Source of the DNA: Spirochaetota bacterium
GTDB lineage: Bacteria > Spirochaetota > UBA12135 > COTS27 > JAFLEE01
NCBI GenBank assembly: GCA_017302015.1
Contig: JAFLEE010000024.1
Span: 1-60,390, forward strand
Reading direction: 5' to 3'
DNA length: 60,390 nt
The position numbers and the translations under genes are program-made. This document shows positions 26,468 through 35,262 of this stretch, piece by piece. The notes under the pieces were generated by a model. The model did no database searches. It was not told where the DNA came from and saw nothing but the letters and a program-made list of their open reading frames with translations. Each line of letters starts with the position of its first letter. Position 1 is the stretch's first letter.

Positions 26468-27961
26468 TCAGCCCAGGAGGTCTTTTTCTTTCTGCTTGCG
26501 GAAGAGCCCCTCCAGGCGCGCCCCCATTTCGTGGAAAGCCGTCTCGTCGCGGATGCCGTGGCGCGCGAGGACGGAGGGTTCGGCGCCGTCGAAATCGAGG
26601 TCGCCGCTATGGCGCATGCAGAAGAGGTTGGCGAGGTAGACGAGGTCGCACAGGGGCTGGAACTCGGCGGGGGCGACGAGTGGCCGGTGGTGGAACTCGA
26701 TCGCCGCGTGGATATTGCCGGGGAATTGCCAGCGCGCGGCCATGAGGGCGCCGATGCGCGCATGGCTGACGCCCAGGGCGACGCGCTCGAGCAGGTTCCC
26801 GCCCACGCCCTGGTCGAGGGAGAAGCGCTCGATGTTTCGCACCAGTTCGGGGTGGGTATCGAGGAGCACGAGCTTGCCCAGGTCGTGGAGCAGGCCGCCC
26901 ACATGGGCGTCCTCGGCCAGCGCGGGGTGGCCGAGGAAGCCGGCGAGGTGGCGGGCGTAACTGGCGCACAGGCAGGCGTGCTCCCAGAGGTTTTCTTGGC
27001 GGCCGTAGCGGGTCTCGACAGCCTTGAGCGCCCCGTACGAGAGCAGCAGCGTGCGCAGCCCCTTGAGCCCCATCAAGGAGCAGGCGGCGGTGATATTGGA
27101 GATGCGCTTGGGCAGGAGGTAGAGGGGCCCGTTGACCAGTTTCAGCAGCGACACCGTGAGGCCGGGGTCGTTCTGGATGAGCGCCGCCACCTTGATGAAG
27201 GAGGCATCCGCATCGAGGAGTTCCCGGAGTTTGCGCACGGTATCGGGGATGGGGGGGACGGATTCCACGGCTTCGGCGATGCGCCCCGAGAGGGTCTCGC
27301 CCAGGGCCTGGGGCACCGTGTCGAGGGGGATCGTCACGCGCACCGTCGTCTCGGGCGCCCCCGGTTCGAGGTGGAAGCGGCAAGCCTGGTCGGCCACGCC
27401 GATATTGCGCAGCATGAAGACGACCATGAGGAGCCCGATGCCGGCGCCCTCGGCGTTGTCGCTCACCTTCTTCCAGGAATCCATGAGGCCCTGGGCGGCG
27501 TGGGCGCTGGTGAGGCGCTCCTCAATGCGGGCACGTTCCTGGGGCAGGAGGGAACACGGGTTGGTGACGACCATGGTGAGCGCGCCTTGGCTCACTTGGA
27601 ACTCGACATGCACCTGGAGGGCCAGGGCGGCCGGGTGGGCGCGGTACTCGTCGAGGCGCGTGCGCAGGGCCGTATGGAAACTGGCCATGCCCTTCTCGTA
27701 GTCTTGCACCCGCGTCGGATCGAGCCCCAGGATCTGGAAATGGGCCCGCTTCAGGTTGGCCTTATCGCCGTTGGTGACGAGTTCGCGCAGGATATAGATG
27801 ACCGCTTCGGCGAGGTAACGGGTCTGGGTGGCCTCGAGGACGGCCAGGAGGTTCTTCACCAGGATCCCGGTCTCGTATCTCCCGGCGCCGCTTAGATCCA
27901 TGTGGAGCGGCCGCCCGTTCTCCACCGCGTCCCGTATCTCCCCGGGTTCCAGGAGCTTCAT
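26468..27961 (-). CDS. HATPase-HDOD signalling protein
   Basis: The N-terminal about 220 of 497 residues resemble a histidine-kinase-type ATPase fold, with an N-box-like VIYILRELVTNGDKANLKR and a G-box EGAGIGLLMVVFMLRNIG. The C-terminal part is an HDOD domain: SVPPIPDTVRKLRELLD, VAALIQNDPGLTVSLLKLVN, VGGLLHDLGKLVLLD. HDOD proteins are signalling relatives of HD phosphohydrolases that usually bind partners rather than cleave. There is no DHp histidine domain, so it is more likely a nucleotide-responsive scaffold than a kinase. TATAAA ends 5 bases before the ATG, which suggests a leaderless message. The next gene on the strand is the 542-residue unknown. Confidence 0.8.
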   Translation of the reverse strand: MKLLEPGEIRDAVENGRPLHMDLSGAGRYETGILVKNLLAVLEATQTRYLAEAVIYILRELVTNGDKANLKRAHFQILGLDPTRVQDYEKGMASFHTALRTRLDEYRAHPAALALQVHVEFQVSQGALTMVVTNPCSLLPQERARIEERLTSAHAAQGLMDSWKKVSDNAEGAGIGLLMVVFMLRNIGVADQACRFHLEPGAPETTVRVTIPLDTVPQALGETLSGRIAEAVESVPPIPDTVRKLRELLDADASFIKVAALIQNDPGLTVSLLKLVNGPLYLLPKRISNITAACSLMGLKGLRTLLLSYGALKAVETRYGRQENLWEHACLCASYARHLAGFLGHPALAEDAHVGGLLHDLGKLVLLDTHPELVRNIERFSLDQGVGGNLLERVALGVSHARIGALMAARWQFPGNIHAAIEFHHRPLVAPAEFQPLCDLVYLANLFCMRHSGDLDFDGAEPSVLARHGIRDETAFHEMGARLEGLFRKQKEKDLLG

Positions 27962-28152
27962 GGCGATTTATACCATCGGGGCCGACTCTTCGGGAGAGCG
28001 GTCCGTAGGCCATGGACGATCCCGGCGGCCGGGGGACCCAGGGCCCCGGGGGGGGATTTCGTCCTTTCCGGCAAGCGGCGCATTGCCTATCATTGCTGGA
28101 AAGGCCCGCGGCGGACCCGATTGGGGGAAGCATTTAGGGCCGGGGAGCCTCC

Positions 28153-28860
28153 ATGTCCATGCCCACGATTCATGCGGTCCGCGCCGCCGTCTCTCGCCGC
28201 CTGGCCGCTTTATCCGGGATCGCCCTCGTGGCGATGCTCCCGGCGGCCCCGGTCGGCTCCGGCCTCGTGGGCCATTGGACCTTCGACGCCGCCGACGTCG
28301 ATGCCAAGGGGCTCGTCCAGGATAAGAGCGCCGCGGCGGCCCACGGAACGGCCACGGCGGTCGCTTTCGAGGGCGGAAAGATCGGCAACGCGGCTCGCTT
28401 CGACGGCAAAGAAAGCGTCATCAAGGGCAAGGCCCCGGTCCTCGCCAAAGCGTTCACGCTCATGGCCTGGGTGAAGATCTCCGACCTCGCCGCCGGACAG
28501 CACACGATCTGGTCGGGGGATGTGAAGGGCTCCCCGTATCTCCGCGTGAACCAGGACGGGAACCTGGGATTCCTCAAGGCGGAAGTCGCCCAATTCGGGA
28601 ACGGGACCGTGGCGGTGAAGGCCGGCGAATGGACGCACGTGGCCGCCACCTTCGATGGCGAGGCCTGGGCGCTCTACGTCGACGGCAAGCCGGCGGGCTC
28701 GGGCAAGACGACCGCGGATTTCGCGGCGCCCGCCGTCTACAGCATCGGGCGGAACCTCCCCGGCGGGCCCCGCCCCCTGAAGGGGCTCCTCGACGAGCTC
28801 CGCGTTTATAACCGGGCGCTCTCCGCCGCGGAAGTGGCCCAGCAAGCGCAGGAAAAATAG
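28153..28860 (+). CDS. Secreted LamG-domain protein
   Basis: The 235-residue protein has a signal peptide (LAALSGIALVAMLPAAPVGS) and one LamG/concanavalin-like domain: LVGHWTFDAADVDAKG, NAARFDGKESVIKG, FTLMAWVKIS, WTHVAATFDGEAWALYVDGK and GLLDELRVYNRALSAAEVAQ. It resembles the protein at 1864-2556 in size and motif order, so they may be paralogues. It is likely a glycan- or surface-binding module without an enzymatic domain, facing the polysaccharide lyase gene end-on. Confidence 0.82.
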   Translation: MSMPTIHAVRAAVSRRLAALSGIALVAMLPAAPVGSGLVGHWTFDAADVDAKGLVQDKSAAAAHGTATAVAFEGGKIGNAARFDGKESVIKGKAPVLAKAFTLMAWVKISDLAAGQHTIWSGDVKGSPYLRVNQDGNLGFLKAEVAQFGNGTVAVKAGEWTHVAATFDGEAWALYVDGKPAGSGKTTADFAAPAVYSIGRNLPGGPRPLKGLLDELRVYNRALSAAEVAQQAQEK

Positions 28861-28918
28861 GCGGTCCTCCCGCTCGGCGCCACGGCTTCGAGGCGCCGCC
28901 GGCGGCTTGGTGTCGCGC

Positions 28919-31900
28919 TTAGGGATCGATCTCCTTAACCGCCTCCGCCAAACCCATCCCCTGGGGCACCAGGGCCACGAGGTCGAGGTTCATGCTGCCG
29001 GCCTCGTTCAGCAGCGTGAGGGTATGTCGCCCTCGGGTGAGGTGGATGAGGTAGCCGTCCGGGTCTTCGCCCGATCCGGCGAAGACGCATTCCCAATCGT
29101 CGGTCTTATTGCTCCAGCCATCGGAGAGCGGGCCCTTTTGCGTGGGGGGGAACAGGAGCGCGCCCAGTTCGCGAAACGGCGTTTCCCCGTCGACTTGGAT
29201 GCGGCGCACCGGATTGTCCCCCGCGCAATAGCGCAGGAGGATGCGGTAGAACCCCTCCTCCGCCTCGAAACGGCGCTCCAGTTTCTGGCCCGCGAGGTCC
29301 CAGTGGTAGATGCAGGGGGTCTTGGCCCCGACTTTACCCTTGGTGATGGCGATGCCCGATCCCTCCACGATCATGTCTTCGGCCTGGGAGACGATGGGGC
29401 GTTTGGCCGCCGCCGTGGGGCGAGCCTTTGATTGGGCCAGGTAGACGGCGTAAGTCGGGGAAGAGTCGGTGGGCGAACTTTCGACGAAGCCGGGAACGCC
29501 ATCGGATGGCACGGGGCCGTTCGGGCCCAGGGCCGCCCATTTTCCCGGCGCCAGGGCGAGGGCCAGGGGCTTCTTGCCTTCGATCGTGAATCGGAGTTCG
29601 GATTCCGTGGGGTTTTGGAAGAGCACCCCATTGCTGGTGAACGCGATGACTAGGGAGAGGGGAGTCTCCCCCCGGAGGGAAAGGGAGGCGTCGGAATAGG
29701 ATTTCCCGTTGAAGAAGGTGGCGATCCGCGGTCCGCCATCCTTGGGCCTGCGCGCCAGGAATATCTCGCCGTCGCACGCGAAGCGCCAGGCGGCTTCCAC
29801 GGAAACCCGGGCGAGGCCGCGGTTCCAGCAGGCCACGAGGTCTTCGTGGGGGGTGGAAAGGCTTTTAACCAGCGCGCCGCCCTTTTGGGAAAGGTCTTTC
29901 CACGACACCGCCGGCGCCGGGCCGCGGTAGGGATAGAGGAGGGCCGCGAAGGCGGTCGGGGCCTCGCCTTCCTTCGTGAGGATCACGGTGGGGATGGGAC
30001 GCTTGGCGGTGGATTGGAAGGCCCAGCCGTAGACCGGGTTCTCTTGGCCGACGAGGATCTTCACGGCGGGCGCGTCGCGGTCCAGCAGGTGCAGCCCCAG
30101 GTTCACGTCGGGGCGCACCGTGCGGATCGTCTGCGCGGCGGGATCGTAGACCGCCTCGGGCGCATCGAGGTGGAAATGGGAATCATAGCGGTGCCGGCCC
30201 GATCCGCCGAGTTCGTCGAAGACGATCCAGTAATAGGGCTTGGCGAAGAGAACGCACCGGCGGTGGGCGACCGAGAAATCCTTCTCCCCGGTGAACTCCT
30301 TCGGGTAATAGACCTTGGAGACGAAGCGCGTCGCCTGGTAGCCGTTGGTGTAGCTCGCCTGGGCGAAATCCGCGAAGGGCGTCGAGAGCCAGGGCCAGGC
30401 CAGGGGGGCCTGGATGGGGTCGATGGCGTCGCCGCGGTGCTGCTCCTTCCCGTCGACGGTGATCGTGTTATGGGCGCGGGTGGATAAGGCGTACTCGCGG
30501 TAGGGGGACTGCTCGTACATGCGCATCCCCGCCTCGGTCAGAAGCGGCTTCCCGCCCAGGGTCAGGTAGAGGGTGAGCTGGTCCTCGTGCCAGTGGCCGA
30601 AGCCGATGGGGCCCGTGTCGAAGGTGAGCGTGCTGTCGGTGCGTTTCCAGCCACCGCGCATCACCCGGTAGCCCGCGTACGGAAAAGCGTACGAGGTCGG
30701 CATGGGGGCGCCCAGGCGGCCGAGGGACTTTCCGAAGAGGAAGGCGTCGTCCTTCCAGAGTTCGTGGGCCTCCCGCTGGCCCGAAAGCGCGCTGGACACG
30801 CCCGAATCGTTGAACGGGGGCAGGTTGCCGGCCTGGTCCATGAGGCGCACGTCGAAGAGGTACATCTTCTTCGTCTTCTCGAGGTACTGGTCGGGGAGGG
30901 CGACGCCGTTTCGCATGGCCGTGCGGGCCACCCCGGCGAAAAGGTTGCGGGCCATTTGGTGGTAGCCGGGGGCGAGTTCGATCTGGGCCCCGTCGGGGTA
31001 GACCTGGGCCTCCAATTCCTTGGCCAGGACGGCGAAGGCATTGGAGCGCCACGGGCCGGCCTGGGAGAGTTCGGGGAAGAGGATCGACAGGGTCGCCAGG
31101 CCATTGCCCTCGGCGCTGGCCCAATTTCCCCCCGAACGCTTCGTCTTCAGATAGCCGCGGGCTACCCAATCGAGGCGCCGGGCGTGGGCGACGACGCCCC
31201 GCAGGAAGGCGAGGTGCACCGCGGGGGTGAACTCGCCAGCGTTCAAGAAGGTGAAATAGGCGTCCATCCAGGTCTCGGACATGCGGATGCCCGCGGAGAG
31301 CGTGTTCCACGGGGCGGGCTCCACCTTATTGGGGTGGTCGGGGGTCACCGGATTATCCTCGACCCAATCCACGACCTGGGCTGCCCATTCCCGGGCGTAT
31401 TTCTCGTCGAGGGTCTGCCAATAGGCGGCGCCCAAGATGGCCCAATGGAACATGCGATTGAGGCGGGCCGTCCACTCGATATTGAACAGGGGGGATGTCT
31501 TGGGGACGGGATTGGAGTTCCAATCGATATCTTCGCCGATGAAGCCCTCGCTCTCCGGGCCCCAGGGGGTGTAATAATGCTGGAGGATCCGGTCGGCCCC
31601 CGCGTTGGCTTTCTGACTCGCCCGTGCGGGTTTATCGGCGGGATTCACCTGCCATTTCACCCGGCTCTTGGTGCGGCGGAAATCGAGGTAGGCCGCGGCG
31701 GCCTTCTCGAAATCGCCCCGGGCGGCGGCGGCCTTCACCCCGTCCATCCCCGGAAATTCCAGGTTGAGTTCCGCGAAGAGTTCAGGGTCGCCGATGGCGG
31801 CGCCCCGCTCGGCTTTCGCCGGCGCCGGAGGCGGGCTCTGGGGCAGCCCATCCTCGAGGGAGAGGTCCGTGAACGTGGCGCGGGTATCCTTCCCCGAAAC

Positions 31901-32302
31901 GAAGAGGGAGAGGCGCAGCCTCGAGATCCCGCCATCGGCGCAGGGGACCGCCACGCGTACGGCGGGGTGGGCCCCCTCCTTCAGGGACGGGCTTCGGGGA
32001 ATGTTCTTTTCATCCCACGACCCGTCTTCTTTTCCCCGGTAGACCCAGACCTGCGCCTCCCCCGGACCCTCGACCTTGACCGAGAGGGAGAGTTGGTAGC
32101 CGGTTTGCGGGCGCACCGCGAGATCCCGGAAGATGCGGAGCTTATAGCCTTCGGTTTTCCGCTCGAGTTTGAGCGCGCCGCCATCCGCCGAAAAGCGGCC
32201 CTCCGCCGGGCTGCGGTTCTCGACTTGCCATTGGGTGGCATCGATGGGCGTCCCCGCCGCGGCGAGGCCGAGTACGAGGACGATCGGGAAGAGGGGCTTC
32301 AT
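28919..32302 (-). CDS. Large secreted heparinase II/III-alginate lyase family polysaccharide lyase
   Basis: The protein of about 1127 residues has a signal peptide (KPLFPIVLVLGLAAAG) and a beta-sandwich region (about 20-180). An alpha/alpha-toroid lyase domain (about 195-560) has WNTLSAGIRMSETWMDAY, GGNWASAEGNGLATL and APGYHQMARN. The heparinase II/III beta-sheet domain has FDTGPIGFGHWHEDQLTLYL (metal-site histidines near 569) and STRAHNTITVDG. A C-terminal CBM-like domain (about 985-1120) has ISQAEDMIVEG and FEAEEGFYRILLRYCAGDN. It probably cleaves uronic-acid polysaccharides in the periplasm or outside. ATG at 32302 is chosen over the in-frame 32332 because AGGAG precedes it. Its own operator-promoter lies at 32324-32374. 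Confidence 0.87.
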   Translation of the reverse strand: MKPLFPIVLVLGLAAAGTPIDATQWQVENRSPAEGRFSADGGALKLERKTEGYKLRIFRDLAVRPQTGYQLSLSVKVEGPGEAQVWVYRGKEDGSWDEKNIPRSPSLKEGAHPAVRVAVPCADGGISRLRLSLFVSGKDTRATFTDLSLEDGLPQSPPPAPAKAERGAAIGDPELFAELNLEFPGMDGVKAAAARGDFEKAAAAYLDFRRTKSRVKWQVNPADKPARASQKANAGADRILQHYYTPWGPESEGFIGEDIDWNSNPVPKTSPLFNIEWTARLNRMFHWAILGAAYWQTLDEKYAREWAAQVVDWVEDNPVTPDHPNKVEPAPWNTLSAGIRMSETWMDAYFTFLNAGEFTPAVHLAFLRGVVAHARRLDWVARGYLKTKRSGGNWASAEGNGLATLSILFPELSQAGPWRSNAFAVLAKELEAQVYPDGAQIELAPGYHQMARNLFAGVARTAMRNGVALPDQYLEKTKKMYLFDVRLMDQAGNLPPFNDSGVSSALSGQREAHELWKDDAFLFGKSLGRLGAPMPTSYAFPYAGYRVMRGGWKRTDSTLTFDTGPIGFGHWHEDQLTLYLTLGGKPLLTEAGMRMYEQSPYREYALSTRAHNTITVDGKEQHRGDAIDPIQAPLAWPWLSTPFADFAQASYTNGYQATRFVSKVYYPKEFTGEKDFSVAHRRCVLFAKPYYWIVFDELGGSGRHRYDSHFHLDAPEAVYDPAAQTIRTVRPDVNLGLHLLDRDAPAVKILVGQENPVYGWAFQSTAKRPIPTVILTKEGEAPTAFAALLYPYRGPAPAVSWKDLSQKGGALVKSLSTPHEDLVACWNRGLARVSVEAAWRFACDGEIFLARRPKDGGPRIATFFNGKSYSDASLSLRGETPLSLVIAFTSNGVLFQNPTESELRFTIEGKKPLALALAPGKWAALGPNGPVPSDGVPGFVESSPTDSSPTYAVYLAQSKARPTAAAKRPIVSQAEDMIVEGSGIAITKGKVGAKTPCIYHWDLAGQKLERRFEAEEGFYRILLRYCAGDNPVRRIQVDGETPFRELGALLFPPTQKGPLSDGWSNKTDDWECVFAGSGEDPDGYLIHLTRGRHTLTLLNEAGSMNLDLVALVPQGMGLAEAVKEIDP

Positions 32303-32323
32303 CCGTGGCTCCTGGCGCCGATT

Positions 32324-32374
32324 ATAATCCAACTATCTAGTTGGTATTATGGGAAGATTCGACGCCGCTGTCAA
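32324..32374 (-). promoter_or_regulatory. Strong promoter overlapped by a dyad operator, for the polysaccharide lyase
   Basis: On the minus strand TTGACA (32369-32374) is 17 bases from CATAAT (32346-32351), the same two hexamers and spacing as at 21685-21713. The inverted repeat CCAACTA (32329-32335), TC, TAGTTGG (32338-32344) covers the likely start site. ATAAT and ATTAT flank it as outer arms. The half-sites differ from the kinase-cassette operator, so another regulator of the same style probably reads it. Confidence 0.75.
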
Positions 32375-32510
32375 TGACGGGATCCCTCGACCCGCGGAGC
32401 GGGCGCGCTCGTGGCGCGAGGAAACCGGGAATCCCGGGGGCGGCTCAGATTGAAAAGTAGCCGGGCGCGGGGTATAGTTGGCCTCGCGCCTCCGCTCCCG
32501 CGCGCCCCCA

Positions 32511-34238
32511 ATGCTCCGATTTCCCAAGATCCCCGATGCCCTCTTCGAGACGGGTTTACTGGCCCTCGCCGCCCTGGCGCTCATTCCCGTGGCCACGAAC
32601 GGCTTCCGCTCCGACGATCTGGTGAATGCGTCGATCTCCGGGAACGGGGATTATTTCGGTTATCTCCGCGACGATCTGCGCATGTGGTTCGTGGACCGTG
32701 GGCGGATCAACGCCCTGACCATCGCGTTCACCGACTCGGTGCATTGGTTCCTCCCCCGGGTCTTTCCTTATAAGATCTTCCTTTGCGCGCTGATCCTCTC
32801 CAACGTCTGGCTGGCGGGGCGCTTTGTGCGGGCCGTCTCCGGTTCTGTCCACTGGGGGTTCCTCGCCATGCTCCTGGCGCCGCTCGCGTTCCAATTGCGG
32901 CTCTACCACGATCCCCTCCTCGATTTCGCCGGGATGCTCCCATTCTTCGTGGATTTGATCCTGGCCAGCCTGCTCCTGGCCCTGCGGTGGGACGAAACAG
33001 GGAAGAAGGCGTTCTTGGTCTTTTCCCTGGCCTTCTATCTAGCCTCGATCCTCTTGTATGAACTCGCTTTCCCCTTGCTGGTGCTCTTCCCGCTCCTTTT
33101 CTTCTTTCGAAACCGGAGCCTGCGCCATGGGGTCCGCGCGAGCCTTCCATTCACCCTACTGGCCGTATCGATGGCGCTTCTGACCCTGCTTGTGCGCGTC
33201 GAGACGCCGGGCGGCGCGGGCTATTACGGGATCACGCCCTCTTGGTCGCCGGCGGTCATCCTCTCCACCTACGCGAAGCAGCTCGTCGCGGGCCTCCCGC
33301 TCAGCTACGTTTGGGGCGATCCCTCGTTCTTGTTCACTTATGATCCGGTGTTTTCCGGTCCGGTGCCCTGGCATGAGTGGCTCGCGCGGGCGGGGTTCGG
33401 GGCGGCCCTGGTCGCGTTGGGCGCCCGGATCTTTCGCGATCCGCCGGTGGAAGTCGGCGGGCTCCTGGCCCTATTCGGGCTGCTCATGGCGCTCCTCGTC
33501 GCGCTTCTCATCAGTTTCTCATCTAAATACCAATCGGAATTGCATTTGGGGGACGGGAGTTGGGGCCTGGGCTATCTGCCGGTGTACCCCCAGGCTCTCG
33601 GGGGGGTTCTCGTGGTGCTGGGCGCCCTCATGGCGGCGCTCCGATGGCTCATCCCTCGGGGTGGCCTTTGGGCCATGCTCGCGTTCGGGGTCCTGATTCT
33701 CGCGGTGATAGTCCCCGTCTATGGCGCGACCTTGGCGGCGAATCGGAAGGTTTCCGAGCAATCCAATATCGATCTCCATTTTCGGCGGCAGAGCCTCGTC
33801 CTCGCCCTGGAAGCCGGGGTGCTTGGGGACCTTCCAGAAGGTTCTCGGCTGCTCCTCCTTGATGAGTATACGCCTCGCCCCTACGCGCCTAGGTTGCGCA
33901 GCGACCTCCAGGGCTGGTCCCGGAGTTATCGCTGGCGCAATTCGGCCTTCGCGAAGGTCCATAGCGGGAAGACCCTGCGGGTTTGCGATACACCCGAGGG
34001 CGCTCGCGACCTCATGAAGCAGGCGTCCGGAGGGGATGGGGCCTCGCCCCTTTTCCGGTGCACGCTCTACTCCCACGGTCTCGATTCTTACCGGGCCGGG
34101 GACCCCTGGGCGCGCTGGGGATGGATACGCGTGGAACGCCTCCGTGGGGCCGATCCCACCGCCCCGGGCGAACTTCTGGTCCACTGGGATGCCCGCGAGG
34201 CCCTGCGCACCGGGAAAGTTGGCGGGAAAGCCAAATAA
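32511..34238 (+). CDS. Multi-pass membrane protein, possibly GT-C-type glycosyltransferase
   Basis: The 575-residue protein has about ten hydrophobic segments in the first 420 residues and a soluble C-terminal part. After the first helix an acidic FRSDDLVNAS sits where GT-C glycosyltransferases carry their catalytic acidic residues, and a periplasmic loop contains SSKYQSELHLGDGSWGLGY. Lipid-linked sugar transfer is therefore possible, but no diagnostic family motif is certain. ATG at 32511 starts right before the first helix; the frame opens earlier at 32478. It is followed after 174 bases by the GT2 gene, which has its own promoter. Confidence 0.6.
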   Translation: MLRFPKIPDALFETGLLALAALALIPVATNGFRSDDLVNASISGNGDYFGYLRDDLRMWFVDRGRINALTIAFTDSVHWFLPRVFPYKIFLCALILSNVWLAGRFVRAVSGSVHWGFLAMLLAPLAFQLRLYHDPLLDFAGMLPFFVDLILASLLLALRWDETGKKAFLVFSLAFYLASILLYELAFPLLVLFPLLFFFRNRSLRHGVRASLPFTLLAVSMALLTLLVRVETPGGAGYYGITPSWSPAVILSTYAKQLVAGLPLSYVWGDPSFLFTYDPVFSGPVPWHEWLARAGFGAALVALGARIFRDPPVEVGGLLALFGLLMALLVALLISFSSKYQSELHLGDGSWGLGYLPVYPQALGGVLVVLGALMAALRWLIPRGGLWAMLAFGVLILAVIVPVYGATLAANRKVSEQSNIDLHFRRQSLVLALEAGVLGDLPEGSRLLLLDEYTPRPYAPRLRSDLQGWSRSYRWRNSAFAKVHSGKTLRVCDTPEGARDLMKQASGGDGASPLFRCTLYSHGLDSYRAGDPWARWGWIRVERLRGADPTAPGELLVHWDAREALRTGKVGGKAK

Positions 34239-34337
34239 GGGGCTTTCGGCCGTACCGTGCCGATTCGGGCCGGGCCCTGGTGCGCTGCCGACAGGCGGCT
34301 GTCGCCGTTTCTCCAAAGAATGCGGGCGCCGCCATGT

Positions 34338-34392
34338 TTGACATTCTCCTCGCGCGGCCTATAATTAGTGTCTCGATACACTATAAGTATCG
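34338..34392 (+). promoter_or_regulatory. Consensus promoter with dyad operator, for the GT2 gene
   Basis: TTGACA (34338-34343) and TATAAT (34360-34365) are perfect and 16 bases apart. Directly downstream TAGTGT (34366-34371), six bases, ACACTA (34378-34383) forms a dyad over the likely start site. An overlapping CGATAC/GTATCG dyad sits at 34374-34392. This is the best sigma-70 match noticed in the window. Its dyad placement matches those at 21677-21713 and 32324-32374. Confidence 0.75.
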
Positions 34393-34412
34393 TAACGATC
34401 CGGAGCCTTCCG

Positions 34413-35258
34413 ATGACCCAACCTCTCGTCTCGGTGATTTCCCCCTGCTATAACGGCGCGTCGTATCTGGCGCGGTTCCTCGATTCGCTCCTGGCACAGA
34501 CGTGGACGAACCTCGAACTCTTCCTCATCAGCGACGGGTCGACCGATGCCACCGACGAGATCGCGCTGGGGTACCTGGAGCGCTTCGCGAAGCGGGGCAT
34601 CCACGCCCTCTTCCTCCGCCAGCCCAACGGCGGGGCCGCCTGCGCCGTGAACAAGGGCCTCAAATTATTCCGGGGCGAGTTCCTCACCTGGCCCGACTCC
34701 GACGATATCCTCGACCCCGATTGCATCGAGGCCAAGGTGGCCGCCCTTACGGCGCGCCCCGAGTGCGGGCTCGTCTACGCCCAGTGCCGCATGGTGGAGG
34801 AGGGGAACCTCTCCAACATCGTCGGGCACCTGGAGCGCAAGCGACACGGCGGAGAGGAGGATCCCCTCTTCGAAGACCTGCTCCTGGAGCGCCATACCTA
34901 TTTCGCCCCCGCGGGCACGATGGCGCGCGCCTCCGCGCTCCTCTCCGTCATCCCTTCCCGCCACATCTTCGAAAGCCACGGGGGGCAGAACTGGCAACTC
35001 CTGCTGCCCCTGGCCTACCGGTACCCCACCGCCTACGTCGACCGGGAACTCGCCAGTTATGTCTACCGCGCCCAGAGCCATTCCCGAAGCGTGGGGAATG
35101 CCCTGGCCAAGTACGACCGGCAAGAGACGCTGCTCACCGCGGTGCTCACCGCGATGGAGATGGTCGACCGCGAGCATTACCTCGCCCTGGTGCGTGAAAA
35201 GTACCGGGTGAAGCGCCTGAACCCCGACGATGCGCCGGATCGGTTGGGGCTTTTTTAG
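34413..35258 (+). CDS. Family 2 glycosyltransferase
   Basis: The 281-residue protein has the GT-A fold of GT2 enzymes. It starts QPLVSVISPCYNGASYLARF, has ISDGSTDATDEIA, the nucleotide-sugar/metal motif TWPDSDDILDPDC and a later acceptor-side GGQNWQLLLP. It would transfer a sugar from a nucleotide donor at the inner face of the membrane. The upstream membrane protein may act with it in surface glycan assembly. ATG at 34413 has GGAG upstream; the frame opens earlier at 34368, inside the operator. The operator indicates conditional expression, unusual for a house-keeping glycan enzyme. Confidence 0.88.
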   Translation: MTQPLVSVISPCYNGASYLARFLDSLLAQTWTNLELFLISDGSTDATDEIALGYLERFAKRGIHALFLRQPNGGAACAVNKGLKLFRGEFLTWPDSDDILDPDCIEAKVAALTARPECGLVYAQCRMVEEGNLSNIVGHLERKRHGGEEDPLFEDLLLERHTYFAPAGTMARASALLSVIPSRHIFESHGGQNWQLLLPLAYRYPTAYVDRELASYVYRAQSHSRSVGNALAKYDRQETLLTAVLTAMEMVDREHYLALVREKYRVKRLNPDDAPDRLGLF

Positions 35259-35262
35259 GGCG

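Noticed and set aside
24569-27895. Long open frame (1108 codons) antisense to the LysE, unknown and HDOD genes
   Set aside because: It spans three genes on the other strand with clear start contexts and domains; the antisense translation is Gly/Glu-rich shadow.
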